Origin: Clostridium guangxiense
Lineage (GTDB): Bacteria > Bacillota > Clostridia > Clostridiales > Clostridiaceae
Length of the DNA: 64,000 bases
Assembly (NCBI RefSeq): GCF_021043395.1
Contig: NZ_JAJNKE010000001.1
Span: 170,149 to 234,148 of the forward strand
Direction: 5' to 3'
Below, piece after piece: positions 16,188 to 24,773 of this stretch (position 1 is the stretch's first letter; every line of letters starts with the position of its first letter). The translations under genes and the position numbers were made by a program. The notes under the pieces were generated by a model that saw nothing but the letters and a program-made list of their open reading frames with translations, made no database searches and was not told where the DNA came from.

Positions 16188-17480
16188 TTATTTTTTTCCT
16201 AAACTCTTTATCTTTTCTTCATTACTAATAATACTTGTAATCCTTACGCCAAAGTTTTCGTCAACAACAACAACTTCACCATAAGCAACCCTTTTACCAT
16301 TTACAAGTATTTCAACTGGCTCTTCAGCAAGTTTATCAAGCTCTATCAAAGAACCTGTTCCCAAATTAAGTATTTCTTTTATACTTTTCTTTGCCCTACC
16401 CAAAACAACTGAAATGTCAAGTGGCACGTCAAGTATAAGATCTATATTTTTAGGCATATCCTTGGATGCCGATGGCCCAAAGGATTGAAATGATGCCTTG
16501 TTAACTTCAACTGGTGGCTGCTGCTGATACTGCGGTGGCATTTGCTGATATTGTGGTATAGCCTGCTGATACTGCGGCGGCATTTGTTGATATTGATACT
16601 GCGGCATAGCCTCTTGATTTTGCTGCATCGGTTGCTGATACTGTGGTGCAGCCTGTTGATACTGCGTTTGCCCAGGATTATTATACTCTGGATTTGAATT
16701 TTGCGGCTGCACATTGTTTTGAACTTCATTAGATTTAGGCTGTTCTACTTTAGTGCCTTCTTCTTTTGGAGTTTCTCCGCCTCCCATCATTATGCCTATC
16801 ATTTTTCTTGCTGTTTCCATCGGAAGTATTTGCATAATTTGACTATCAACAAGATCTCCTATTGTCATTTTAAATGCTACTTCTACCACATTTTCATCAT
16901 CTTTTATGGTATCTGTTAAAGGATCAGTATCATTATCCCATATTTTAGATGTAGGAGGAGATATATTTACCTCTCTTAAAAGCATAGTAGCCATAGAAGT
17001 TGCTGCTGAACCTATCATTTGATTCATTGCCTCAGACACAGCGCTAAGTTCTATTTCGGATAAAGTCTGATTTGTTACCTTTCCGTCTCCACCCATCATA
17101 AGATTAGCAATAACAGCGGCATCTGTAACCTTCATAACAAGAAGGTTTTCTCCGGCTATTCCACTTATGTATTTTACATCCAATGCTACATTAGGAACCT
17201 CAAAATTATTTTTTAATGTTCTTAATGTTGTAATGCTTACAACAGGTGTAGTTATATTAACTTGCTGACTTATTATGGTGGATAATGCTGTTGAAGCAGA
17301 TCCCATAGAAATATTTCCTATTTCACCAAGTAAGTCTTTTTCTATATCGGTTAAAATTTCATCACTATTATTCGTATCATTACCCTCATTTGTCTCTGGC
17401 GGCTGTCCTGAGTCAGAATTACTCCCGTCTCCATTCAAAAGAGAGTCTATCTCTTCCTGTGAAAGAAATCCATCACTCAT
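16188..17480 (-). CDS. fliY: Flagellar switch phosphatase FliY (FliN-type)
   Basis: Switch-complex protein of 430 residues that dephosphorylates CheY-P. In order: an N-terminal CheY-P-binding peptide like that of FliM (FLSQEEIDSLLNG), a CheC-like domain with both phosphatase motifs (GEIGNISMGSASTAL and SEAMNQMIGSAATSM), a Gln/Pro/Tyr-rich linker of short repeats near residues 255-325, and a C-terminal SpoA/FliN domain (LDVPLDISVVLGRAKKSIKEIL). The ATG at 17480 overlaps the fliM end by 8 bases, suggesting translational coupling. Length is slightly above the usual because of the linker. Confidence 0.95.
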   Translation of the reverse strand: MSDGFLSQEEIDSLLNGDGSNSDSGQPPETNEGNDTNNSDEILTDIEKDLLGEIGNISMGSASTALSTIISQQVNITTPVVSITTLRTLKNNFEVPNVALDVKYISGIAGENLLVMKVTDAAVIANLMMGGDGKVTNQTLSEIELSAVSEAMNQMIGSAATSMATMLLREVNISPPTSKIWDNDTDPLTDTIKDDENVVEVAFKMTIGDLVDSQIMQILPMETARKMIGIMMGGGETPKEEGTKVEQPKSNEVQNNVQPQNSNPEYNNPGQTQYQQAAPQYQQPMQQNQEAMPQYQYQQMPPQYQQAIPQYQQMPPQYQQQPPVEVNKASFQSFGPSASKDMPKNIDLILDVPLDISVVLGRAKKSIKEILNLGTGSLIELDKLAEEPVEILVNGKRVAYGEVVVVDENFGVRITSIISNEEKIKSLGKK

Positions 17481-18468
17481 AATTTTCCACATCCTTATCT
17501 ATAATATCTAATATCTTAACTCCCATATTTTTGCCTATAATTCCAGGCGCTCCTATATAATGAATTTTATCATATATAAATATGGAAATTGGACTGTTGC
17601 ACTTATTATCCAATGTTATTACATCTCCAACAGATAATTTCAAAAAATCTTCCACAGTTATATTTGTAAAACCTAGTTTAGCTATTAAAGGAACATCAAC
17701 TATATCCAATCTACTTCTTAGCTTTTCCCTTGATTCTTTTACAATTTCCTCATTATTCTCTTGATACCAATATTGAACAATAAGTTTATCAAGAACCTTC
17801 TCTATACTTAAATACGGTATGCACATATTTATAAAGTTGTGACTATTACCCATATCAGCTGAAAAAGTTATAAGAGCAACAGGTTCATGCGGAGCCAATG
17901 TTTGATTAAGTGCCGGATTTGTTTCAAGTGTTTCTATCTCTGGCTCAACATTTACTACATCACTCCACGCTAATTTTAGATTATCAATTAACCCTTGATT
18001 TATTTTCATAATAATATTTTTATCTATATCTGTTATCTCTCGAATTTGGTATTTTCCACTACCCGCACCTCCAAGAAGTACATCCAGTATTTGATATACA
18101 AATTGGGGAGGCATTTCAAATAAAACAGATCCACTGAGCGGTGGCATTTTAAATATCGTCAAAAAAGTAGGATTTGGAACAGAATGAATAAATTCTTCAT
18201 AAGTTATTTGCTCAACAGACTCTATATTTATTTTTACATTGCTTCTTACTTGCGCAGTAAGATAATTTGATATTATTCTAGCATAATTATCATGTATAAG
18301 TTCAAGGGTTCTCATGTGTTCCTTGGTAAACTTTTGAGGACTTGTAAAATCATATAGCTTTACTTTCTGCTTCTCTTCGTCTTTTGAAATTTCATCTGGT
18401 TGAAGTTCTCCAGAGGACAGGGCAGATAACAGAGCATCTATCTCACTTTGTGACAAAACGTCTGCCAT
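17473..18468 (-). CDS. fliM: Flagellar motor switch protein FliM
   Basis: C-ring protein of 331 residues. It has the N-terminal CheY-P-binding motif (LSQSEIDALLSALS), the central FliM domain (FTKEHMRTLELIHDNYARIISNYLT, NPTFLTIFKMPPLSGSVLFEM) and a C-terminal SpoA domain (DVPLIAKLGFTNITVEDFLKL). It ends the chemotaxis gene run with fliY; most other basal-body genes are elsewhere. Confidence 0.96.
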   Translation of the reverse strand: MADVLSQSEIDALLSALSSGELQPDEISKDEEKQKVKLYDFTSPQKFTKEHMRTLELIHDNYARIISNYLTAQVRSNVKINIESVEQITYEEFIHSVPNPTFLTIFKMPPLSGSVLFEMPPQFVYQILDVLLGGAGSGKYQIREITDIDKNIIMKINQGLIDNLKLAWSDVVNVEPEIETLETNPALNQTLAPHEPVALITFSADMGNSHNFINMCIPYLSIEKVLDKLIVQYWYQENNEEIVKESREKLRSRLDIVDVPLIAKLGFTNITVEDFLKLSVGDVITLDNKCNSPISIFIYDKIHYIGAPGIIGKNMGVKILDIIDKDVENYE

Positions 18469-18493
18469 AATTTTCCCTCATTTCTTCTCATTA

Positions 18494-18895
18494 CTAATTT
18501 CTAATTAATTTATCAATATCTATAAGTGTAACTATTCTGTCTTTAAAATTTATTATACCCTTAACATACTCTTTATTACTACCACTGTCTAAACTTTCAA
18601 TAATGCCTTCGTCTATATCAAGAACTTCATCAACTTGATTAACTGATATTCCAACAAGTTCTTCTTCTAATTTAAGTATTATAGTACTCTCTTGCTCATC
18701 ATCAGATTTTTCTACATCAAGAAGAAGATTTATGTCTAAAAGCGAAAGTACACTTCCTCTTATATTTATAAGTCCTTTTACATATTCTGGAGCTTTGGGG
18801 ACTTTAGTAACCATCATGCTCTCCCCTATAGTTTGAACTTTTGATGTTTCAACAGCAAATTGCTCATCATTCAGTTTAAAAATAACTATTTGCAC
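18494..18895 (-). CDS. cheW: CheW coupling protein (first copy)
   Basis: Adaptor of about 133 residues linking receptors to CheA. It has QIVIFKLNDEQFAVETSKVQTI, PEYVKGLINIRGSVLSLLDI and YVKGIINFKDRIVTLIDIDKL. I take the GTG at 18895 as start because GGAGG lies 7 bases upstream; an in-frame TTG 15 bases earlier overlaps the RBS itself. A second CheW is encoded at 24313-24759. Confidence 0.93.
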   Translation of the reverse strand: MQIVIFKLNDEQFAVETSKVQTIGESMMVTKVPKAPEYVKGLINIRGSVLSLLDINLLLDVEKSDDEQESTIILKLEEELVGISVNQVDEVLDIDEGIIESLDSGSNKEYVKGIINFKDRIVTLIDIDKLIRN

Positions 18896-18934
18896 CGTAA
18901 TCACCTCCAACTAATTTAATAAATGAGCTGTATA

Positions 18935-19294
18935 TTAACCCAAAGCCTTTTTTATAGCTTCAAGGACTCTATCTGCTTGAAATGGCTTTACTATGAAGTC
19001 TCTTGCTCCAGCCTTTATAGCATCCATAACCATAGTTTGCTGTCCCATCGCTGAACACATTATTATTCTTGCTGCTGGGTCAAATGCCTTTATTGCCTTT
19101 ACGGCTTCTATTCCATCCATATCTGGCATAGTTATATCCATAGTTACTACATCAGGTTTTTCAGTTTTATAAATTTCAACTGCTTTTAATCCATTACTAG
19201 CTTCACCAACCACCTCAAATCCATTTTTTTGAAGTATATCCTTTATCATCATTCTCATAAATGCGGCGTCATCAACAATTAATACTTTTGCCAT
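18935..19294 (-). CDS. cheY: CheY response regulator
   Basis: Single-domain receiver of 119 residues: VLIVDDAAFMRMMIKDIL (acidic pair), DVVTMDITMPDMDG (phospho-Asp), MCSAMGQ in the Thr/Ser position, and DFIVKPF (Lys). It carries the CheA signal to FliM and FliY, both encoded downstream in the same operon. Confidence 0.96.
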   Translation of the reverse strand: MAKVLIVDDAAFMRMMIKDILQKNGFEVVGEASNGLKAVEIYKTEKPDVVTMDITMPDMDGIEAVKAIKAFDPAARIIMCSAMGQQTMVMDAIKAGARDFIVKPFQADRVLEAIKKALG

Positions 19295-19310
19295 TTTTCA
19301 AACCTCCATA

Positions 19311-19913
19311 TTAATTTATTCCTAAACTATTAAGTATTTTTTCTAATGAACCGGGCATTGGTATATAATAAAAATGCCCACTAATGTTTTTTTCTTTATC
19401 CTGTAAAAATACGGTTTCTAAATCAAGTACATTGTCATCATATTGACCTGATTCTATAAATGTAGTTGAAAGCATTGCTCCAAGCATATCATAAGTAACT
19501 GCCGGTACGGAAGGAGTAATGACAAGATTTGTAAGCTTAAATATTGCATTCATATATGAACCAGATATTATATTACCTATTTCACAAAGTACAGAACTTG
19601 ACATATCATTTAATTTATCATATTTTTCACCTGTAAGTGATTCGACTATTCCTAATGCAGTATCTTTATCAAAAACGAATAGTATATTGCCTGGAGCATC
19701 TCCCAAAACTCTAACTATAACTCCAACTGCTAATTTTTCATCGCCTATTTCATCAAACAATTCACTCATACGTATGATATTTACTGCTGGAACTGTCATA
19801 TCAATTTTTTTGCTTAAAAGTTGGGATAGCGCTGTTGCTGCATTACCAGCTCCAATGTTGCTTACTTCTTTAAGTGCATCTAACTGCACTGGCGACAAAT
19901 TAGAATAGTCCAT
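19311..19913 (-). CDS. cheC: CheC, CheY-P phosphatase
   Basis: CheC of 200 residues with two phosphatase motifs (ALKEVSNIGAGNAATALSQLL and SVLCEIGNIISGSYMNAIFKL), so probably catalytically competent. In B. subtilis CheC works with CheD, also encoded here at 23803. The ATG at 19913 follows GGAGGT by 7 bases; an upstream in-frame GTG falls inside the RBS and is rejected. Confidence 0.94.
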   Translation of the reverse strand: MDYSNLSPVQLDALKEVSNIGAGNAATALSQLLSKKIDMTVPAVNIIRMSELFDEIGDEKLAVGVIVRVLGDAPGNILFVFDKDTALGIVESLTGEKYDKLNDMSSSVLCEIGNIISGSYMNAIFKLTNLVITPSVPAVTYDMLGAMLSTTFIESGQYDDNVLDLETVFLQDKEKNISGHFYYIPMPGSLEKILNSLGIN

Positions 19914-19925
19914 TAAAAGCACCTC

Positions 19926-21965
19926 CTAAACTAGTGCGGCAACATCAAGTATTAATGTTACAAGTCCATCCCCAAGAATAGTCGCTCCAATATATTCTTT
20001 AAGCATTTTCAAAGTTTTACCAAGAGGCTTAATAACGATATCCTGCTGACCCATAAGCGAATCTACAAGAAGTCCTGCCATTTTCTCTCCCACTTTAACA
20101 ATTACAATATAAACTTTTTTGTTATCTGATTTTGGAAGATTCAATTTTTCATTTACTCTTATTATTGGAAGTACATTTCCTCTATATATAATAACTTCTT
20201 TATTATTAGTTTTCTTTATTTGACTTTCATCATAATCTATAACACTATCTATTGCATTTAAAGATATTGCAAGATTCTCTGAACCAACCTTCACTAAAAG
20301 TGCTGTTATTATTTGAAGAGTTAACGGAAGTTTTATAGTAAATGTAGTGCCTTTTCCCTGTTGAGTACTCATATCAACAGTTCCACCAAGTGCTGAAATT
20401 TTAGTTTTTACAACATCCATTCCAACTCCTCTTCCTGAAATGTCAGTTACTACATCATTTGTACTAAAGCCTTGATCAAATATGAGATTGACAATTTCAT
20501 TCTCACTCATATTTTCGGTATTTATTCCTCTTTCTTCTGCTTTTTCCCTTACTTTTTCAGCATCTATGCCGTTACCATCATCTTGAACCTTTATAACAGC
20601 TTTAGTTCCCTCTTGATATGCTACAAGCTTTATTTTTCCAACTGGATCTTTTCCCCTTGCTATCCTCTCTTCTTTTGAGTCTTCTATTCCATGATCTGCT
20701 GAATTTCTTATTAAATGTATTAGAGGTTCTCCAATTTCATCAATTACAGTTCTATCAAGTTCAGTATCCTGTCCTTCAATTATAAGTTCCATTTCCTTGT
20801 TTAATTCAACAGAAAGATCCCTTACAAGCCTTGGAAATCTATTAAACACAGTATCAAGAGGAAGCATTCTTATTTTCATTACTAAATCTTGAAGATCATT
20901 TGTAGTTCTTGCTACTTGTTCTAGCGTTTCATTAAGTTCTGTAAGTTTATAATTCTGGCTTATTTGTTCAAGTCTTGTTCTATTTATAACAAGCTCTGAA
21001 ACCATATTTAAGAACTTATCCAATCTTTCAAGATCAACTCTCACAGATTGATGCATTTTCTTATGTGGAGCATCTCCAGATTTACTTTTTGCTTTTTCAG
21101 CTTTTTTCTTAACAGCATTTTTCTTTGGTTCTTCTTTCTTCTTAGCTTCTTCTTTTGGTTTTCCTTCTATATAGCTTACCTTAACATCTTCAAGCGTTAA
21201 CTGCTTTATATCTATACTGTCAATTTCCGATATTTCCTGTAATATTTCTCTTACTTCATTATCATTTTTATGAGTCAAATAAACAAGATTTATCTCAAAC
21301 TCAAAGTTTTCTGCTTCAAGATCTTCTGTACCTGGAATAGATTTTGTAATTTCTCCCCATTCCTCAAGATTTTTAAATATTAAAAAAGCTCTTGCGGATT
21401 TTAACAATGTAGATTTGCTTAAATTAATATCAATTGAAAAAGCATTATATCCTTTTTCAATAGCTTGTCTTATAACATTTGCATCATATTCGTTAAGACT
21501 TATTTTTTGTGAAGCATTACTATTTTGATCAGTGTTAGAATCATTTACCTTATTTTGATTTGCTTTTTCACTGCCTACTGCTGCACCCTTTTGCGATATT
21601 GACTCAAGCTTAGTTATAATATCATCCACTGGAACTTCTTGTTCTTCGCCATTTTCGATATTATCAACCATTTGTTCAAGAGTATCAAGACATTTAAATA
21701 ATACAGTTACAACCTGCTTGGTTACTTTTAGCTCGCCATCTCTAAACTCTGATAAAACATCTTCCATCTTATGAGTTAACGCAGCCATGGTGTTGTATCC
21801 CATAGTTGCCGCCATTCCCTTTATTGTATGAGCAACTCTAAATATTTCATTTAGCTTGTCCACATTATCTGGCTCCTGTTCTAATTGTAGAAGAGCTTCG
21901 TTTAGTGTCTGCAAGTTGTCTTTAGATTCCTCCAAAAACATAGACAAATATTGAGATGTATCCAT
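19926..21965 (-). CDS. cheA: Chemotaxis histidine kinase CheA
   Basis: Cytoplasmic kinase of 679 residues. P1 Hpt domain with phospho-acceptor His46 (RVAHTIKGMAATMGY), P2 CheY/CheB-binding region around residues 160-265, a Lys/Glu-rich linker, P3 dimerisation (RVDLERLDKFLNMVSELVINRTRLE), P4 ATPase with N box (LIHLIRNSADHGIED) and glycine boxes (DDGNGID, GRGVGMDVVK), and P5 CheW-like C-terminus. Length is normal. It is encoded between cheR and cheC. Confidence 0.97.
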   Translation of the reverse strand: MDTSQYLSMFLEESKDNLQTLNEALLQLEQEPDNVDKLNEIFRVAHTIKGMAATMGYNTMAALTHKMEDVLSEFRDGELKVTKQVVTVLFKCLDTLEQMVDNIENGEEQEVPVDDIITKLESISQKGAAVGSEKANQNKVNDSNTDQNSNASQKISLNEYDANVIRQAIEKGYNAFSIDINLSKSTLLKSARAFLIFKNLEEWGEITKSIPGTEDLEAENFEFEINLVYLTHKNDNEVREILQEISEIDSIDIKQLTLEDVKVSYIEGKPKEEAKKKEEPKKNAVKKKAEKAKSKSGDAPHKKMHQSVRVDLERLDKFLNMVSELVINRTRLEQISQNYKLTELNETLEQVARTTNDLQDLVMKIRMLPLDTVFNRFPRLVRDLSVELNKEMELIIEGQDTELDRTVIDEIGEPLIHLIRNSADHGIEDSKEERIARGKDPVGKIKLVAYQEGTKAVIKVQDDGNGIDAEKVREKAEERGINTENMSENEIVNLIFDQGFSTNDVVTDISGRGVGMDVVKTKISALGGTVDMSTQQGKGTTFTIKLPLTLQIITALLVKVGSENLAISLNAIDSVIDYDESQIKKTNNKEVIIYRGNVLPIIRVNEKLNLPKSDNKKVYIVIVKVGEKMAGLLVDSLMGQQDIVIKPLGKTLKMLKEYIGATILGDGLVTLILDVAALV

Positions 21966-21977
21966 AATTTCCCCTCC

Positions 21978-22742
21978 TTACAGCTTCCTATATATAAAAG
22001 TAGAAGCTTTTTCAAATCCATACTCCTTGTAATTGTAAATGCTTTCTGTTGCACCAACAAAAAGCAGACCACCTTTTTTTAATGAGGTGCTAAATTTTTT
22101 ATAAATCTTTTCCTTTATATCTTGATTAAAATATATAACAACATTTCTGCACACTATTATATCAAAATCACCTTCATATGAATCTAATATTAAATCATGC
22201 CTTTTATATGTTATCATATTTTTAATATTTTCATCGACGATATATTTATCGCCCACATTTCGAAAATATTTATGCAAATCTTGCTTTTCTACATTTTTTA
22301 TTTCAGATTCTATGTATTCACCTTTTTTAGCTTTGTTTAAAATGGTTGTATCAATATCAGTAGCAATTATACTGCATTTACTACTATATCCCAGTTTATT
22401 TGCTATAATAGCAATAGAATATGGCTCAGCACCTATTGAGCAGGCTGCACTCCATATTTTAATATGATTGTTTTTAAGAGTCATATTTCTTATTTCTTTT
22501 TCAAATTCTTTAAAAATTTCTGGATTTCTAAAAAACTCTGTAACGTTTATTGTTATAAAATCCAAAAACTTTTGCCTCTGCATTTCATTATTCTTTAAAA
22601 TTCCTACATACTCATCTATGGACTTTGCACCAACTCTTGATATAAGACTAAGTATCCTTCTATGAAGTTGATTTTCTTTATACGCAAACAAATCAATTCC
22701 AAATTCTTTTAAAGCCCACTTTTTAAAATCAACTAAATCCAT
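21978..22742 (-). CDS. cheR: CheR chemoreceptor methyltransferase
   Basis: SAM-dependent glutamate methyltransferase of 254 residues acting on chemoreceptors. It has the N-terminal helical domain, NVTEFFRNPEIFKEFEKEI, the SAM-binding IWSAACSIGAEPYSIAI, and CRNVVIYFNQDIKEKIYKKF. It is antagonised by CheB, encoded immediately upstream on the same strand. Confidence 0.96.
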   Translation of the reverse strand: MDLVDFKKWALKEFGIDLFAYKENQLHRRILSLISRVGAKSIDEYVGILKNNEMQRQKFLDFITINVTEFFRNPEIFKEFEKEIRNMTLKNNHIKIWSAACSIGAEPYSIAIIANKLGYSSKCSIIATDIDTTILNKAKKGEYIESEIKNVEKQDLHKYFRNVGDKYIVDENIKNMITYKRHDLILDSYEGDFDIIVCRNVVIYFNQDIKEKIYKKFSTSLKKGGLLFVGATESIYNYKEYGFEKASTFIYRKL

Positions 22743-22747
22743 TGAAG

Positions 22748-23791
22748 CTACCTCCTAAAACCGGTTGTTATTCTTATAATTTCATTTGCAATATTATCTA
22801 TTGGAGCAACTATATCAACTTTACCAGTTTCATATGCAGCCTTTGGCATACCATAAATAACGCATGTGGATTCTGATTCTGATAAAGTTATTCCTCCATT
22901 ATCTTTAATGATTTTAGTTCCATTAGCACCATCTCTTCCCATACCGGTTAAAACTGCACTTACAAGATGTGAACCAAATACCTTTGAAGCTGATATAAAA
23001 AGTTTGTCAACAGCTGGTCTCACTCCCCATATTGGAGGTTCCTTATTAAGAGTTATTTTGCCACTGTTTCCTATTTCCATATGGCATCCTCCTGGAGCAA
23101 TATAAACAACATCATTTTCATAAACTTCATTATCTTCGGCTTCCTTTACATGTATACTGCTATTGTCATTAAGTCTTTCAGCAAATGCCTTTGTAAAGCC
23201 AACTGGCATGTGCTGTACTACAAATATTGGCACACCCATATTTTGTGGAAATTTTGTTATAACCTTATACAATGCCTTGGGTCCACCCGTTGATGCACCT
23301 ATAACTACAGCTTGTATCTTAATATTATTATCTATTATTTTTCTTTCGGACCTACTTTCTATAGGCTTGTGCTCATGTGAATTTAATTTTCTAGAAGCTG
23401 CTACCTTAACTTTTTCTATTAGTTGTTTTTGTATATCCATAATTTCAGATGTCATGCCCCCTGATGGTTTAGCAATAAAATCAAATGCCCCATAGTGCAA
23501 ACATTCCATAGTAAGTGTTGTATTCCTATGTGACAAACTACTTATAACAATTGTAGGTATTGAACTATTCATTCTTTTCATTTCTTTTAAAGTTTCAATT
23601 CCCCCCATAATTGGCATTTCTATATCAAGAGTTATCACATCCGGTTTTTCTATTTGTATTTTGTTAATTAAATCTTTTCCATTATAAGCAGTTTTAATGA
23701 CTTCAATATTAGCATCACTATTTAGCATGTCTGATATAAACTTTCTCATAAGTGCTGAATCGTCTGCAACTATTACTTTTATCTTTTCCAT
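22748..23791 (-). CDS. cheB: CheB methylesterase/deamidase
   Basis: About 347 residues: an N-terminal receiver domain (VIVADDSALMRKFISDML, DVITLDIEMPIMGG) and a C-terminal methylesterase with catalytic Ser (VIGASTGGPKAL), His (VQHMPVGFTKAFAERL) and Asp (TGMGRDGANG). I prefer the ATG at 23791, which has GGAGG five bases upstream; an earlier ATG at 23803 overlaps the cheD stop and carries that RBS within it. Confidence 0.96.
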   Translation of the reverse strand: MEKIKVIVADDSALMRKFISDMLNSDANIEVIKTAYNGKDLINKIQIEKPDVITLDIEMPIMGGIETLKEMKRMNSSIPTIVISSLSHRNTTLTMECLHYGAFDFIAKPSGGMTSEIMDIQKQLIEKVKVAASRKLNSHEHKPIESRSERKIIDNNIKIQAVVIGASTGGPKALYKVITKFPQNMGVPIFVVQHMPVGFTKAFAERLNDNSSIHVKEAEDNEVYENDVVYIAPGGCHMEIGNSGKITLNKEPPIWGVRPAVDKLFISASKVFGSHLVSAVLTGMGRDGANGTKIIKDNGGITLSESESTCVIYGMPKAAYETGKVDIVAPIDNIANEIIRITTGFRR

Positions 23792-23802
23792 AGCATCCTC
23801 CA

Positions 23803-24294
23803 TTAAATTTCTTTAATACCCAATCCTACAGTTCTTATTTGTACAGCACCATTAGATGTATCAAAAATCATAGTTCGTCCCTTATTTCCACCTACATCTT
23901 CCCCTAATATTGGTATTTTCATTTTCTCAAGTGCCTTTTTTACTGCTATACCATTTCTATTTCCTATATCCATATTCATTTTTTTATCTGAAAAATTAAA
24001 CATAGATGCTCCACCTGCTATTTTAGCTTTCATATTGCCTAATTCTCCGCCATTTCCCACCATCTTTTTTACCAGTATTGGTATACTTAGATCAGCAAAT
24101 TTATACGGATTAGTAACTTTACTAAATTGAGTACTATCTGGAAGCATAATATGTGCTAATCCACCCAACTTATTTTTTGCATCATATATAGCTATGCCAA
24201 TACAAGATCCCAATCCCACTGTTATAATCTTTCCAGGTGAAAATGAAATATTGAGGTCTGCTATTCCAACCCTCACTTCTACAATACTTTCCAT
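23803..24294 (-). CDS. cheD: CheD receptor deamidase
   Basis: About 163 residues with catalytic Cys in GLGSCIGIAIYD and His in GGLAHIMLP, plus a later GNRNGIAV block. It deamidates glutamines in receptors and stimulates CheC. I use the ATG at 24294; the RBS is weak, which hints at translational coupling to the cheW copy that ends 18 bases upstream. Confidence 0.94.
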   Translation of the reverse strand: MESIVEVRVGIADLNISFSPGKIITVGLGSCIGIAIYDAKNKLGGLAHIMLPDSTQFSKVTNPYKFADLSIPILVKKMVGNGGELGNMKAKIAGGASMFNFSDKKMNMDIGNRNGIAVKKALEKMKIPILGEDVGGNKGRTMIFDTSNGAVQIRTVGLGIKEI

Positions 24295-24312
24295 ATCGCT
24301 AACCAAACTACT

Positions 24313-24759
24313 TTACAGCAGTTTCTTTTCCTCTTCAGATAATATTTGTGCCATATTAAGAAAAATAATAATCTTATTATCCATTTTAATAAGTCCTTCC
24401 AAATATCTTTTTGAAATTCCAGACACAACTTCAGGTGGTTCTTCTACATTGTCACTACTTACATCTTTAACTTCTGAAACTAAATCTACAATAACTCCTA
24501 TTTTTCCATTTTCATATTTTACTACTATTAGTTTTGAATTTGAAGTTATTTTACTATTTTCTATATTAAACCTTTTAGAAAGTGATATAACAGGAAGCAC
24601 TTTTCCTTCATAATTAATTACCCCATCAACAAATTCTGGTACATCAGGAAGCTTAGTTGTAGGTTCATATCCTAATATTCTTTCAACTTCCATAATATCT
24701 GTTGCATAATATTCACCATTTACACTGAATATTAAGATTTTAAGTTCTTTATTGTCCAT
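24313..24759 (-). CDS. cheW: CheW-like coupling protein (second copy)
   Basis: A 148-residue CheW-domain protein (LKILIFSVNGEYYATDIMEVERILGY, PEFVDGVINYEGKVLPVISL, ISKRYLEGLIKMDNKIIIFLNMAQIL). It is divergent from the copy at 18494-18895, so the two may serve different receptors or one may act like B. subtilis CheV's CheW part, but without a receiver domain. Confidence 0.92.
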   Translation of the reverse strand: MDNKELKILIFSVNGEYYATDIMEVERILGYEPTTKLPDVPEFVDGVINYEGKVLPVISLSKRFNIENSKITSNSKLIVVKYENGKIGVIVDLVSEVKDVSSDNVEEPPEVVSGISKRYLEGLIKMDNKIIIFLNMAQILSEEEKKLL

Positions 24760-24773
24760 ATTGTATTATCCTC

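Noticed and set aside
16442-16729. 95-residue reading frame within fliY
   Set aside because: Out-of-frame product of the Gln/Pro repeat DNA, with no RBS and no family resemblance.
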